Part shown: positions 8,687-17,473 of the stretch, piece by piece
How the letters are laid out: each line of letters opens with the position of its first letter
Numbering within the stretch: the stretch's first letter is position 1
DNA from: Ruminococcus gauvreauii
GTDB lineage: Bacteria; Bacillota; Clostridia; Lachnospirales; Lachnospiraceae
Direction of reading: 5' to 3'
NCBI RefSeq assembly: GCF_025151995.1
Contig: NZ_CP102290.1
Location: 3,906,001 to 3,970,000, forward strand
Length of the DNA stretch: 64,000 nt
Notes under the pieces: generated by a model
Database searches by the model: none
What the model was told of the DNA's origin: nothing
The model's input: the letters and a program-made list of their open reading frames with translations, nothing else
Position numbers and translations under genes: made by a program

Positions 8687-9772
8687 ATGAGTGAAAAATT
8701 ACGTGTGGGAATCTTAGGCGCAACAGGCATGGTAGGTCAGAGATTTATCTCTCTGCTGGAAAATCATCCATGGTTCGAAGTGGTGACCGTAGCAGCCAGT
8801 CCGAGAAGTGCGGGTAAAACATATGAGGAAGCGGTCGGAGGACGCTGGAAAATGACGACACCGATGCCGGAGGCAGTGAAAGATCTGGTTGTCATGAACG
8901 TTAATGAAGTAGAAAAGGTAGCGTCAGGTGTTGATTTTGTGTTTTCAGCTGTCGATATGTCAAAAGATGAGATCCGTGCCATCGAAGAAGAGTACGCAAA
9001 GACAGAGACACCGGTTGTCTCCAACAACAGCGCTCACAGATGGACGCCCGATGTACCGATGGTTGTGCCGGAGATCAATCCGGAACATTTTGACGTGATC
9101 GAGTTTCAGAAAAAGAGACTGGGAACAACACGGGGATTTGTCGCTGTAAAACCGAACTGTTCCATCCAGAGTTACGCACCAGTACTGACTGCATGGAAAG
9201 AATTCGAACCGTATGAAGTAGTAGCGACGACATATCAGGCGATTTCAGGAGCAGGAAAAACATTTAAAGACTGGCCGGAGATGGTGGAAAATATCATTCC
9301 TTACATTGGCGGAGAAGAAGAGAAGAGCGAGATGGAACCGCTTCGTCTGTGGGGCAGGATCGAGGACGGCGTGATCCGTACTGCAGAATCACCGGTGATC
9401 ACCTGCCAGTGTATCCGCGTTCCTGTTTTAAACGGACATACAGCGGCAGTGTTCGTAAAATTCCGCAAAAATCCTACGAAGGAAGAACTGATCGACCGTC
9501 TGGTAAACTTCCGGGGAATCCCGCAGGAGCTGAACCTGCCGAGTGCTCCAAAGCAGTTCATCCAGTATCTGGAAGATGACAATCGTCCCCAGGTAACGAT
9601 GGATGTGGACTATGAAAACGGCATGGGTATCTCAGTCGGAAGACTGCGTGAGGATAAGGTATATGATTATAAATTCGTAGGACTTTCCCACAATACGGTC
9701 CGCGGAGCAGCAGGCGGAGCGGTGCTCTGTGCCGAGACACTGAAAGCAAAGGGATATATAAAGGCGAAATAG
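8687..9772 (+). CDS. asd: Aspartate-semialdehyde dehydrogenase
   Basis: A 361-residue NADP-dependent enzyme that reduces aspartyl phosphate to aspartate semialdehyde, the branch point to lysine, threonine and methionine. Visible features are the Rossmann motif GATGMVGQR (11-19), the catalytic cysteine C158 in KPNCSIQ and the active-site histidine H251 in NGHTAAV. The long GGEEEKSEMEP insert is typical of the archaeal/fungal-like class that also occurs in Clostridia. ATG 8687 follows GAAGAGGAGAG and gives the normal length. topB starts 15 bp downstream, probably in the same operon. Confidence 0.96.
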   Translation: MSEKLRVGILGATGMVGQRFISLLENHPWFEVVTVAASPRSAGKTYEEAVGGRWKMTTPMPEAVKDLVVMNVNEVEKVASGVDFVFSAVDMSKDEIRAIEEEYAKTETPVVSNNSAHRWTPDVPMVVPEINPEHFDVIEFQKKRLGTTRGFVAVKPNCSIQSYAPVLTAWKEFEPYEVVATTYQAISGAGKTFKDWPEMVENIIPYIGGEEEKSEMEPLRLWGRIEDGVIRTAESPVITCQCIRVPVLNGHTAAVFVKFRKNPTKEELIDRLVNFRGIPQELNLPSAPKQFIQYLEDDNRPQVTMDVDYENGMGISVGRLREDKVYDYKFVGLSHNTVRGAAGGAVLCAETLKAKGYIKAK

Positions 9773-9787
9773 CCGGAAAGTGACCAA

Positions 9788-11797
9788 ATGGCAAAATCTT
9801 TATATATTGCAGAAAAACCGAGCGTCGCACAGGAGTTTGCTAAAGCCTTGAAAATCAATGCCCGGAGAAACGACGGATATCTGGAGTCGGAGGACGCCGT
9901 GGTGACGTGGTGTGTCGGTCATCTTGTCACCATGAGCTATCCGGAAGAATATGATGAGAAGTATAAAAGGTGGAGGCTTGAGACCCTCCCCTTTTTACCG
10001 TCTGAATTTAAATATGAAGTCATTCCGTCGGTGAAGAAACAGTATGATATTGTAAGCGGACTGCTGCGCAGGCCGGATATTACGACGATCTACGTCTGCA
10101 CAGACTCGGGGCGGGAGGGAGAGTATATCTACCGCCTTGTCGAGATGATGGCAAATGTCAAGGATAAGGACCGCCGGCGTGTGTGGATCGATTCTCAGAC
10201 GGAAGAGGAGATCTTACGCGGAATCAGGGAAGCGAAAGACCTGAAAGAATATGACAACCTTGCGGCATCCGCCTATCTGCGCGCAAAAGAAGACTATCTG
10301 ATGGGAATCAATTTTTCGCGTCTGCTCTCCCTGAAATACGGGAACAGCGTCGCAAATTTTCTGGGCAGCAAATACCAGGTGATTTCCGTAGGACGGGTCA
10401 TGACATGTGTGCTGGGCATGGTGGTGCGCAGGGAGCGTGAGATACGGGACTTCGTAAAAACACCGTTTTACCGCCTGATTGCCGGGCTGGAACTGGAAGG
10501 CTGTGCACTGGAAGGTGAATGGCGGGTGAACCCTGAGAGTCTCTTTTTTCAATCGCCGGCACTCTACAAAGAAAACGGATTCCGTGAGGAAAAGGATGCA
10601 AAAGCCCTGGCGGATAAACTGTCCGCTATGGATCCGCTACAGGCTGTTGTGCTGAATATTGAGAAGAAAAAGGAAAGAAAGAATCCGCCTCTTCTTTATA
10701 ATCTGGCAGAGCTGCAGAATGAATGCTCCAGGCTGCTGAAAACCAGTCCGGACGAGACGCTTCGCATCGTGCAGGAATTGTATGAGCGGAAGCTGGTCAC
10801 CTACCCGAGAACGGATGCCCGTGTACTCTCGAGTGCAGTGGCAAAGGTGATCGCACAGAATCTGAGGGGACTCAGGCAGTATGGAATCACTGCTGAATTC
10901 ACAGATGAAGTGCTGCAAAACGGGAGTTATCAGGGGCTTGCAAAGACGCGGTATGTCAATGACAGGCAGATTACCGACCACTACGCGATCATACCCACCG
11001 GACAGGGAATCTCCGGTCTTGCGAAACTGCCGGCTGTCTCACAGAAAGTCTATGAGCTGGTGGTGAGAAGATTTCTGAGCATATTCTATCCGCCTGCCCA
11101 GTACCGGAAGCTTGCACTTACCACGGGCATCGGAAAGGAAACTTTTTTCACAAACGCCAGAGTGCTGCTGGAGCAGGGGTATTTAAAGGTAATACAGGCT
11201 TCTTTCTTAAAGAAAAAGGAAGAGGAGGATAACGGTGAAGCGTCCGGGACACCGGATCTTGCGGATATTCTGGAGAAGCTGAAGAAAAATCAGATTCTGC
11301 AGGTACGGGGATTTGAAATCAAAGAGGGCGAGACCGCGCCGCCAAAACGTTATAACTCCGGATCCATTATTCTTGCGATGGAAAATGCCGGGCAGCTGAT
11401 CGAGGATGAAGAGCTGAGAGCGCAGATCAAGGGAAGCGGTATCGGAACGAGTGCGACGCGCGCTGAAATCCTGAAAAAGCTGGTTGCGAACAAATATATG
11501 GCACTCAATAAAAAAACACAGATACTCACCCCTACGATGCTGGGTGAGATGATCTTTGATGTCGTGAACAGTTCTATACGCTCTCTGCTGAACCCGGAGC
11601 TGACAGCCAGCTGGGAAAAAGGACTGACTTATGTGGCGGAGGGAAGCATCACGGAAGACGAGTATATGCAGAAACTGGAGAAATTCATCACAGACCGTAC
11701 GACTGGGGTGCTCAGGCTGAATAATCAGTATCAGATGAGGAACTGCTACCAGGCGGTCTCAGAATATTATCAGAAGGGAGCAAAAAAGAATGGATAA
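9788..11797 (+). CDS. topB: DNA topoisomerase III (type IA)
   Basis: This 669-residue protein has an N-terminal Toprim domain (YIAEKPSVAQ at the start; TDSGREGEYIYR near residue 105) and the type IA core with the nucleophile Y339 in VTYPRTDARVLS. It ends without C-terminal zinc fingers, as expected for TopB rather than TopA. It relaxes or decatenates DNA by passing single strands. Its end overlaps the next gene by 8 bp. Several Firmicutes carry extra plasmid-borne copies, but nothing here suggests mobility. Confidence 0.93.
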   Translation: MAKSLYIAEKPSVAQEFAKALKINARRNDGYLESEDAVVTWCVGHLVTMSYPEEYDEKYKRWRLETLPFLPSEFKYEVIPSVKKQYDIVSGLLRRPDITTIYVCTDSGREGEYIYRLVEMMANVKDKDRRRVWIDSQTEEEILRGIREAKDLKEYDNLAASAYLRAKEDYLMGINFSRLLSLKYGNSVANFLGSKYQVISVGRVMTCVLGMVVRREREIRDFVKTPFYRLIAGLELEGCALEGEWRVNPESLFFQSPALYKENGFREEKDAKALADKLSAMDPLQAVVLNIEKKKERKNPPLLYNLAELQNECSRLLKTSPDETLRIVQELYERKLVTYPRTDARVLSSAVAKVIAQNLRGLRQYGITAEFTDEVLQNGSYQGLAKTRYVNDRQITDHYAIIPTGQGISGLAKLPAVSQKVYELVVRRFLSIFYPPAQYRKLALTTGIGKETFFTNARVLLEQGYLKVIQASFLKKKEEEDNGEASGTPDLADILEKLKKNQILQVRGFEIKEGETAPPKRYNSGSIILAMENAGQLIEDEELRAQIKGSGIGTSATRAEILKKLVANKYMALNKKTQILTPTMLGEMIFDVVNSSIRSLLNPELTASWEKGLTYVAEGSITEDEYMQKLEKFITDRTTGVLRLNNQYQMRNCYQAVSEYYQKGAKKNG

Positions 11798-12458
11798 GAT
11801 TAAGATTCAGGACTTATATACACTGGAAGAGACAATGGCAAAAGAATTATTTGACGGGAAGACATATCCCTGGGAGGTTCTGGCGGATATTGGGGAGTTT
11901 ACAGAAAAACTTGGCAAAACACTTTCCGAAGAAGAATATGACTGCATCGACGGGAACGTCTGGATCGCAAAGTCAGCGAAAGTGGCTCCGACAGCGTCCA
12001 TCACAGGTCCTGCCATCATAGGAAAGAATACGGAAGTCCGCCCCGGGGCGTTTATCAGGGGAAAAGTGATCGTGGGAGAACATGCAGTCGTCGGAAACTC
12101 TACGGAGCTTAAAAATGTTGTTCTGTTTAACCGCGTTCAGGTGCCGCATTACAATTATGTGGGAGATTCCATTCTGGGCTACAAAGCGCATATGGGAGCG
12201 GGATCCATCACTTCCAATGTGAAGTCCGATAAAAAACTTGTCGTGGTAAAAGGGGAAGAGGTCCGCATCGAGACGGGACTTAAGAAGTTCGGCGCCATGC
12301 TCGGTGATGAAGTGGAAGTGGGATGCAATTCCGTGCTGAATCCCGGTACGGTTGTAGGTGCGCATACCAATATCTATCCGCTCTCCTCTGTGAGAGGCGT
12401 TGTGCCGGAGAACAGTATCTTTAAAGCTCCGGGATGTATTGTGACAAAGGAAGATTGA
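11790..12458 (+). CDS. Left-handed beta-helix (hexapeptide repeat) transferase-like protein
   Basis: A 222-residue protein. From about residue 50 it consists of imperfect hexapeptide repeats (IAKSAKVAPTASITGP; IIGKNTEVRPGAFIRG; VIVGEHAVVGNS), the fold of GlmU-type acyl- and nucleotidyltransferases. The N-terminal 45 residues have no transferase domain, only a short helical cap (LYTLEETMAKELF). It resembles the C-terminal half of UDP-GlcNAc pyrophosphorylases, but acceptor and donor cannot be read from sequence. It overlaps topB by 8 bp, so the two are translationally coupled. Confidence 0.8.
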   Translation: MDKIKIQDLYTLEETMAKELFDGKTYPWEVLADIGEFTEKLGKTLSEEEYDCIDGNVWIAKSAKVAPTASITGPAIIGKNTEVRPGAFIRGKVIVGEHAVVGNSTELKNVVLFNRVQVPHYNYVGDSILGYKAHMGAGSITSNVKSDKKLVVVKGEEVRIETGLKKFGAMLGDEVEVGCNSVLNPGTVVGAHTNIYPLSSVRGVVPENSIFKAPGCIVTKED

Positions 12459-12500
12459 TAAAGCATACCGTCTCCCTGGATTTGGAAAACAAGAAAGAAG

Positions 12501-12529
12501 ATGACAGTCCTGCTTACAGGAGGTATAAT
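12501..12529 (+). promoter_or_regulatory. Promoter for the FUSC-family gene
   Basis: ATGACA (12501-12506), a 17-bp spacer and a perfect TATAAT (12524-12529). Transcription would begin near 12536, downstream of an in-frame ATG at 12501. This argues that translation starts at 12555 instead. Confidence 0.6.
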
Positions 12530-12554
12530 AGGATCCAAAGGGGACGATTGGCTT

Positions 12555-14540
12555 ATGAGAAATATGTTAAAGTCGGGGTTGGCAAGGTCACGCGCAAAGT
12601 TTGCGGAGGCATTGCCAATCATTGCTTTTTTTATGTTTTTATTCTATACGATTGTTTTGTTTTTCGGAATATCTTACGCAATTCTTGTATCTGTGGTGAC
12701 CATTCTATTCAAGGTCAACTATCGAAAGCATCTCACCATGAGGCAGCTTCTGACTCTTATCGGGACTCAGTTTCTGATGGCAATGCTTGCTTTTTTAGCC
12801 TCGCAGGGACTGATACTCTGTGTTCTCTTTAATCTGGCAGTTCCGTTTTTACTTGTTTATCTTCAGGCTTCACAGTTTAATCAGTTGGGATATTTCGCAA
12901 ATGCCATGTGCTTTACGTTTCTGCAGCTGCGGCCGGTGGTGGGCTGGCAGGGACTGGCGATACAGATGGGTGCTCTGGCTTACGGTCTGCTGGTGCTTAC
13001 GGCTGCACTGCTATTATGTTCTCCCGGAAACAAAAAGGGGAATTCTTTTGACTCTGCGCAAAAAGGGCTGATTCTTTTGGCAAAAGCGGTACGAAAAAGG
13101 ATCGGTTCAGAGCAGGACGGGACCGACAATGAGACGGATGAGATATTTCTTATCCTGCACGGGCTCTATAACGAGGCATACAAAAGCCGTGGATTGACTT
13201 ATATGGTCAGACCGCAGGGGAAGATTCAGTATATGTTTGCGCTCCTGTTCCAGCGGGCAGCATATTTCCTTACAAGCCCTTACCAGGCCAAAATGCTGAA
13301 GGATGATCGATGTGAGGAACTGTTGTCTCAGCTGGCTCAATATATGGAAGATGCCGGAACGGGCGGGCTTCGGCAGGAGACTTTGATAGAGAGGGGAAAT
13401 GACTTTCTCTCCAGAACTGGGGATATGGATGAGGCCCCATATGTGTTTGCCCAGAATTTTCTGAGGCTTTTTCTGATTATATTGGAAAGTATCTCCAGTG
13501 CTGACGAACAGAAAGCGCATCCATCCCGAAAGCGTCCGGCTTACCGCCGAGCCATAAAGAAAATATTCGGCCGGATGAAAACAGATACGTTTGAGACACG
13601 GTTTGCGCTTCGCCTGAGCGCAGTGCTAACCGTGGGTTTTGTTTACAGTATGGTCAGTCAGGCTAATCATGGTTACTGGTTTGCTCTGATTTCATTTCTG
13701 CTGCTGAGACCCATGTATGAGGACAGCGTTACCAGGATGAAAGCGAGATTTATCGGTACCGCAGCAGGGTGCATGCTCATACAGATACTGATACCTCTGT
13801 TTCCAGGGACGGCGTGGCATTTTCTGTTGGCTACAGTTATGGCGGCGGGACTTTATATGGAGGCGGCAGGTACCTGGCAGCAGGCACTGTTCTCCACTTG
13901 CTTTGCACTGACACTTACTACAATGGCACTGCCTCAGACACTTGCCGCTGAACTGAGGATTCTTTATGTTGCCGCTGCAAGTATACTGGTGCTGGTGGTG
14001 AATCGATTCTTCTTCCGGACGAGTTTCAAGGGTCAGTTCCGATATAATCTGCAGCAGCTGTTTCATATGCATCATGTTTATCTGCAAATGCTGGAAGACA
14101 GTCTGAATGCGCCCCTGGATTACGAGGTGATCAGTGATGCACAGATTTATTATCATATGCTCCATGGGCAGATACTGGAATATTTGACAAAAACCGGGAG
14201 CGAGAACGCTGATTTTATCAGAGAACTGCTCGAAATATCCTGGTTTATGGTCTCAGAGGCTGAACAGATGTTGTTTTTGATCAATAACAGAAGGACGAAT
14301 GAGCTTGATGCCGAGCAGATGAAAGATTACCTGACGTTTACAGCATGCATCATCACTGATATCCAGAAAATGCTCCATATGAAAACGGATCATGCGGATG
14401 TAATCTTTGAACTGCACATTTATAAACGCTCCGTGAAGGGAGAACCGCGGCTGTCCAAACTGATGGAGGGGTATTCGAAACAGGTCTCCAGGATGTACAG
14501 CTGCGTTTGCAAGTCATTCAGGCGTGAGGACCATGCCTGA
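12555..14540 (+). CDS. FUSC-family integral membrane protein
   Basis: This 661-residue protein has two blocks of hydrophobic helices (about residues 20-150 and 345-480), each followed by a cytoplasmic helical region. That is the FUSC/YccC/aromatic-acid-exporter architecture. The second block contains FALRLSAVLTVGF and HGYWFALISFLLLRPMYEDS, the region most conserved in FUSC proteins (compare HGYWIPLT in E. coli AaeB/YccS). ATG 12555 is preferred over ATG 12501 because a consensus promoter overlaps 12501-12529 and GGGGA lies 10 bp before 12555. It is likely an efflux pump for small organic acids; the substrate is unknown. Confidence 0.8.
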   Translation: MRNMLKSGLARSRAKFAEALPIIAFFMFLFYTIVLFFGISYAILVSVVTILFKVNYRKHLTMRQLLTLIGTQFLMAMLAFLASQGLILCVLFNLAVPFLLVYLQASQFNQLGYFANAMCFTFLQLRPVVGWQGLAIQMGALAYGLLVLTAALLLCSPGNKKGNSFDSAQKGLILLAKAVRKRIGSEQDGTDNETDEIFLILHGLYNEAYKSRGLTYMVRPQGKIQYMFALLFQRAAYFLTSPYQAKMLKDDRCEELLSQLAQYMEDAGTGGLRQETLIERGNDFLSRTGDMDEAPYVFAQNFLRLFLIILESISSADEQKAHPSRKRPAYRRAIKKIFGRMKTDTFETRFALRLSAVLTVGFVYSMVSQANHGYWFALISFLLLRPMYEDSVTRMKARFIGTAAGCMLIQILIPLFPGTAWHFLLATVMAAGLYMEAAGTWQQALFSTCFALTLTTMALPQTLAAELRILYVAAASILVLVVNRFFFRTSFKGQFRYNLQQLFHMHHVYLQMLEDSLNAPLDYEVISDAQIYYHMLHGQILEYLTKTGSENADFIRELLEISWFMVSEAEQMLFLINNRRTNELDAEQMKDYLTFTACIITDIQKMLHMKTDHADVIFELHIYKRSVKGEPRLSKLMEGYSKQVSRMYSCVCKSFRREDHA

Positions 14541-14554
14541 CATTAGATTAAGCC

Positions 14555-14592
14555 AGTAAAGCATATACAATACACTTCACTGGCTTTGCTGT
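14555..14592 (+). terminator. Possible weak terminator after the FUSC gene
   Basis: AGCCAGT and ACTGGCT form a 7-bp stem with a long AT-rich loop, followed by TTTGCTG. The T-run is poor, so this is tentative. Confidence 0.35.
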
Positions 14593-14682
14593 AATAATTT
14601 AACATTGCTCTGGCTACTTAAATATACAGAAATTCTCAATACCTGTTTGCAGACATTAAGTATGAGAGGAATGCTTTGATTA

Positions 14683-14883
14683 CTATGCGATCTGTACGTT
14701 TGCGGCCTGTAATCCGCGGTTACCTTCAACGGTATCAAAAGTAACTGACTGTCCTTCGTCTAACGATTTGAATCCGTCGCTCTGGATTGCTGAAAAATGT
14801 ACGAATACATCAGCCATGCCTTCTCCTGTGATAAATCCAAACCCTTTTTCCGCATTAAACCATTTTACTGTACCTTTATTCAT
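14683..14883 (-). CDS. csp: Cold-shock protein (CspA family)
   Basis: A 66-residue single cold-shock domain: MNKGTVKWFNAEKGFGFI contains RNP1 (KGFGFI) and DVFVHFSAIQ contains RNP2. It binds single-stranded RNA and DNA as an RNA chaperone. ATG at 14883 is chosen because AGGAGGT precedes it by 8 bp and the protein then has standard length. The strong promoter at 15012-15040 gives a leader of about 120 nt holding a perfect 22-bp hairpin with a U-run. This suggests control in the leader, as known in principle for csp genes. Confidence 0.95.
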   Translation of the reverse strand: MNKGTVKWFNAEKGFGFITGEGMADVFVHFSAIQSDGFKSLDEGQSVTFDTVEGNRGLQAANVQIA

Positions 14884-14924
14884 GAAAGATACCTCCTGTT
14901 TTTTTATTGTATTTTTTCGGCATA

Positions 14925-14982
14925 TAAAAAATCGCATATCACTGTAGATCATTAACAGAATAATGATCTACAGTGATATGCG
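14925..14982 (-). promoter_or_regulatory. Perfect 22-bp hairpin with U-run in the csp leader
   Basis: On the minus strand, arms 14982-14961 and 14954-14933 are perfectly complementary over 22 bp with a 6-nt loop, and an ATTTTTT run follows immediately. This is the form of an intrinsic terminator, yet it lies between a consensus promoter and the csp coding region, 42 bp before the AUG. It could be an attenuator or thermosensor, or the 3' end of the upstream amidohydrolase transcript. Confidence 0.75.
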
Positions 14983-15011
14983 AAATCAAAAGTCTTTAAA
15001 ACACTTTTATT

Positions 15012-15040
15012 ACTATATCACATGTGCATGATGAAGTCAA
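15012..15040 (-). promoter_or_regulatory. Promoter for csp
   Basis: On the minus strand, TTGACT (15040-15035), a 17-bp spacer and TATAGT (15017-15012). Start expected near 15005, giving a leader of about 120 nt. Confidence 0.75.
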
Positions 15041-15077
15041 GAAAAAATAAAAGTAAATTATATGATTTAGGCTGCTG

Positions 15078-16073
15078 TCACAATCCCAAAAGATTTTCTG
15101 CGTTCCCATATGCAATTTTTTGTTTCTCTGCATCGCTGACAGGAGCATTCTCCAAAAATGAACGGGCGTCCTCATTACCTACGAGAGGAAAATCAACCGA
15201 ATGGATGATCCTGTCTGCGCCCAGTACCTGTATCATAAACTGGAGCTGGGGATAGGTGAAAATACCGCTGGGTGTGACGTAGACATGTTGTGCGTAAGTT
15301 TCTGTGATGGTGCGCGACAATCCGGTAACCTCACGGGGAAGTGCCTGATCCAGCCGGGAGAGGAAAAACGGAACCAGCTCGCCCCAGTGGCCTGAGATAA
15401 TCTGCAGTTTGGGATAACGCTCGAAAACACCTCCGAGAATCATGCGGATGACCTGAACCCCGGCCTCATTGTGCCAGCCCCAGCTGAAGATGGACAGCCG
15501 GGCACTTACCTCGGGATCGAGCCTCGCATAATATGCATCCTGTACAGCTGGAACCGGACAACCAGGGTGCACGTAAATGGGAATACCGAATTTTTCTGCG
15601 GTTTCCAATATGGGTGAAAATTTCGCATCGTCCAGAAAAACAGCTTCACGGGAAGGACGTCCGGGCAACAGGACACCTTTCATTTTGAGTTTATTTACCG
15701 CACGCTCAAGTTCCGCGGCTGCAGCATCGGGATCTGTCCATGGAAGTGCTGCAAATGCTGCAAAACGGTTGGAATGTCTTGCGACAGCCGCCGCCATCCT
15801 GTCGTTCACATCCCGGGTCAGGGGAATCGCTTCCTCTGGTGTGAGCATTCCAGACTGGGCCGGACAGGACAGTACCTGCATGTCGATCCCGTTTTTGTTC
15901 ATATCGGAAATTCGCAGTTCGTCCATATCCGCATACAGATTAAAATCCGGATAGTACGGGAGGTTTTTTCCCAGAGTGAGGCTGTAGTACGGTGCATCTT
16001 CCATAATATATTTCCTGGCGCTGCCATCCAGAGCGGGATCTGTAATATGTTCTTCTATTGTAATGATTCTCAT
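15078..16073 (-). CDS. Amidohydrolase-2 family protein, decarboxylase-like
   Basis: This 331-residue TIM-barrel protein starts with an E7-E8-H9 metal motif (TIEEH) instead of the usual HxH. Other ligands are visible as H169 (IYVHPGC), H229 (ISGHWGELVPFF) and D294 (HSVDFP). The EEH form and the SGHWGE...RLDQ and SVDFP motifs resemble gamma-resorcylate/2,3-dihydroxybenzoate and ACMSD-type non-oxidative decarboxylases, so a decarboxylase or hydratase role is more likely than amide hydrolysis. It lies 25 bp downstream of the URO-D-like gene and is probably co-transcribed, with the PucR-type regulator divergent. Substrate unknown. Confidence 0.8.
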   Translation of the reverse strand: MRIITIEEHITDPALDGSARKYIMEDAPYYSLTLGKNLPYYPDFNLYADMDELRISDMNKNGIDMQVLSCPAQSGMLTPEEAIPLTRDVNDRMAAAVARHSNRFAAFAALPWTDPDAAAAELERAVNKLKMKGVLLPGRPSREAVFLDDAKFSPILETAEKFGIPIYVHPGCPVPAVQDAYYARLDPEVSARLSIFSWGWHNEAGVQVIRMILGGVFERYPKLQIISGHWGELVPFFLSRLDQALPREVTGLSRTITETYAQHVYVTPSGIFTYPQLQFMIQVLGADRIIHSVDFPLVGNEDARSFLENAPVSDAEKQKIAYGNAENLLGL

Positions 16074-16098
16074 ACGTTACCTCCAGAATTTTACTGCA

Positions 16099-17325
16099 CT
16101 ATGCAAGGTATGCATAGCCCGATTGTTTCAGCCAGTCGTAAGTGTACCCCTCGTTATTGTCTGCGATCTTACGGCGTAGGAAGTCTTCAAAAGTAAGAAA
16201 CTCCGGTTCGGTATACGGTGTGTTTTCATCAGCACCGGGGGCACCGTATATTTCCACAGTATTGATTGCCGCCTGTACATTTTCCAACGGCACGTTCGGT
16301 GCAATATTGTTGAAGAAGAAGACACAGGGAGTGGGACCATTCTTGCCGGCCAGTACATAATGCCGTACCCTGTCGATGACCTCATCTACGGTACCAAACT
16401 GGAGTACTTTCGCATCGACACCGGTCTGCAGCGGAAGCAGACACTCGGTAGCACGGGCTCTGGCGTATTCGGGCGTCAGCACGGCGGCATCAGGGTCACT
16501 GCAGAAGAAGCGCCCATTTGCGAAGATGACAAATTCCTCAAATTTCCTGCGGTCATCTTCAGAGAGCAGCGAACTCCCGAAGAATGCAGTATCAAGAAGC
16601 GGCATGCCAGGCATATCCAGCTTTTCCATCAGCCGCTCAAGATATGGGCGGATGAATGTATCGACTATGGATACGGTAACCATCGGTATGGTGGCAAAGG
16701 CATCCACCAGTGCGACCTCGGTCATCCCTGGAATGACACTGCTCAGCTCTTTGTACATGGGAACATGGAAATCATCCACGATGCGTCTCAGCAGTTCGTG
16801 TACAAAGTCCGGATTGGTGACGGTGTCAACGATCAGGTTATCCAGTCCATACAGATTACCTGCAAGTGTCCAGGGTGCAGAGAATATCGGGAAGGTGTCA
16901 ACTCCCGTGTATTGTTTGAATATTCTGGAGTATTCGATGAGATATGGGAAACGACCGCTTTTAAGTCCGGTGTACTTTATCTTGTCCAGATCTTCATTTC
17001 CCTGGATAAAGTAGGTATCGCGGTCAAAATCAGGACAGTGGTTTTTGTAGAAATTTATCTTCGCACCCATCGCTTCAGCTTCAAAATTGTACACATCCAT
17101 GTTTGCAGTCAGAAGATCGAGCCGCAGATATTCCCAGATCAGCAGAGTGCATTCTGCCATGGCGCGGGGATCATCACGGAACAAAAGGTCATAGGGCACT
17201 TTACACATCTCGGGGATGTACTCAGTGACCAGGGCTGTGTTCAGTACGTTTGCGTTTGGCCAATTGGCTAAATTGGCGAAGTTACCCATTCGTTTAGCCA
17301 GAAAACTCATTCTTGTTGTCTCCAT
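16099..17325 (-). CDS. Uroporphyrinogen decarboxylase superfamily protein, probable methyltransferase-like
   Basis: A 408-residue protein resembling the URO-D superfamily, which includes HemE and corrinoid-dependent methyltransferases (MtaA/MtbA, aryl-O-demethylase components). Supporting segments are FPIFSAPWTLAGNLYGLDNL, TNPDFVHELLRRIVDDF and ALVDAFATIPMVTVSIVDTF. It is longer and more divergent than HemE, and there are no haem genes nearby, so a HemE role is unlikely. AGGAGG precedes ATG 17325. It heads a two-gene unit with a decarboxylase-like amidohydrolase and is divergent from a PucR-type activator, suggesting inducible catabolism. No corrinoid protein is encoded beside it. Confidence 0.7.
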   Translation of the reverse strand: METTRMSFLAKRMGNFANLANWPNANVLNTALVTEYIPEMCKVPYDLLFRDDPRAMAECTLLIWEYLRLDLLTANMDVYNFEAEAMGAKINFYKNHCPDFDRDTYFIQGNEDLDKIKYTGLKSGRFPYLIEYSRIFKQYTGVDTFPIFSAPWTLAGNLYGLDNLIVDTVTNPDFVHELLRRIVDDFHVPMYKELSSVIPGMTEVALVDAFATIPMVTVSIVDTFIRPYLERLMEKLDMPGMPLLDTAFFGSSLLSEDDRRKFEEFVIFANGRFFCSDPDAAVLTPEYARARATECLLPLQTGVDAKVLQFGTVDEVIDRVRHYVLAGKNGPTPCVFFFNNIAPNVPLENVQAAINTVEIYGAPGADENTPYTEPEFLTFEDFLRRKIADNNEGYTYDWLKQSGYAYLA

Positions 17326-17473
17326 GCTTATACCTCCTTAAAGCTTGATATCTGATTCCAAGTATAGACCGAACATTCCTTTGCGTCTACGTGCCGGAAG
17401 CTTAATCTTGTCAGGATATTTGAGTTGAAGTGTTGTGCCTGGAGCACTATAATGGTCTCAAGGGGGTGGGAAC

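Noticed and set aside
11790..12458. Calling the hexapeptide-repeat protein glmU
   Set aside because: It lacks the N-terminal nucleotidyltransferase domain and is half the length of GlmU.
16099..17325. Calling the URO-D-like gene hemE
   Set aside because: It is 50-60 residues longer than HemE, lacks haem neighbours and is controlled by a catabolic-type regulator.
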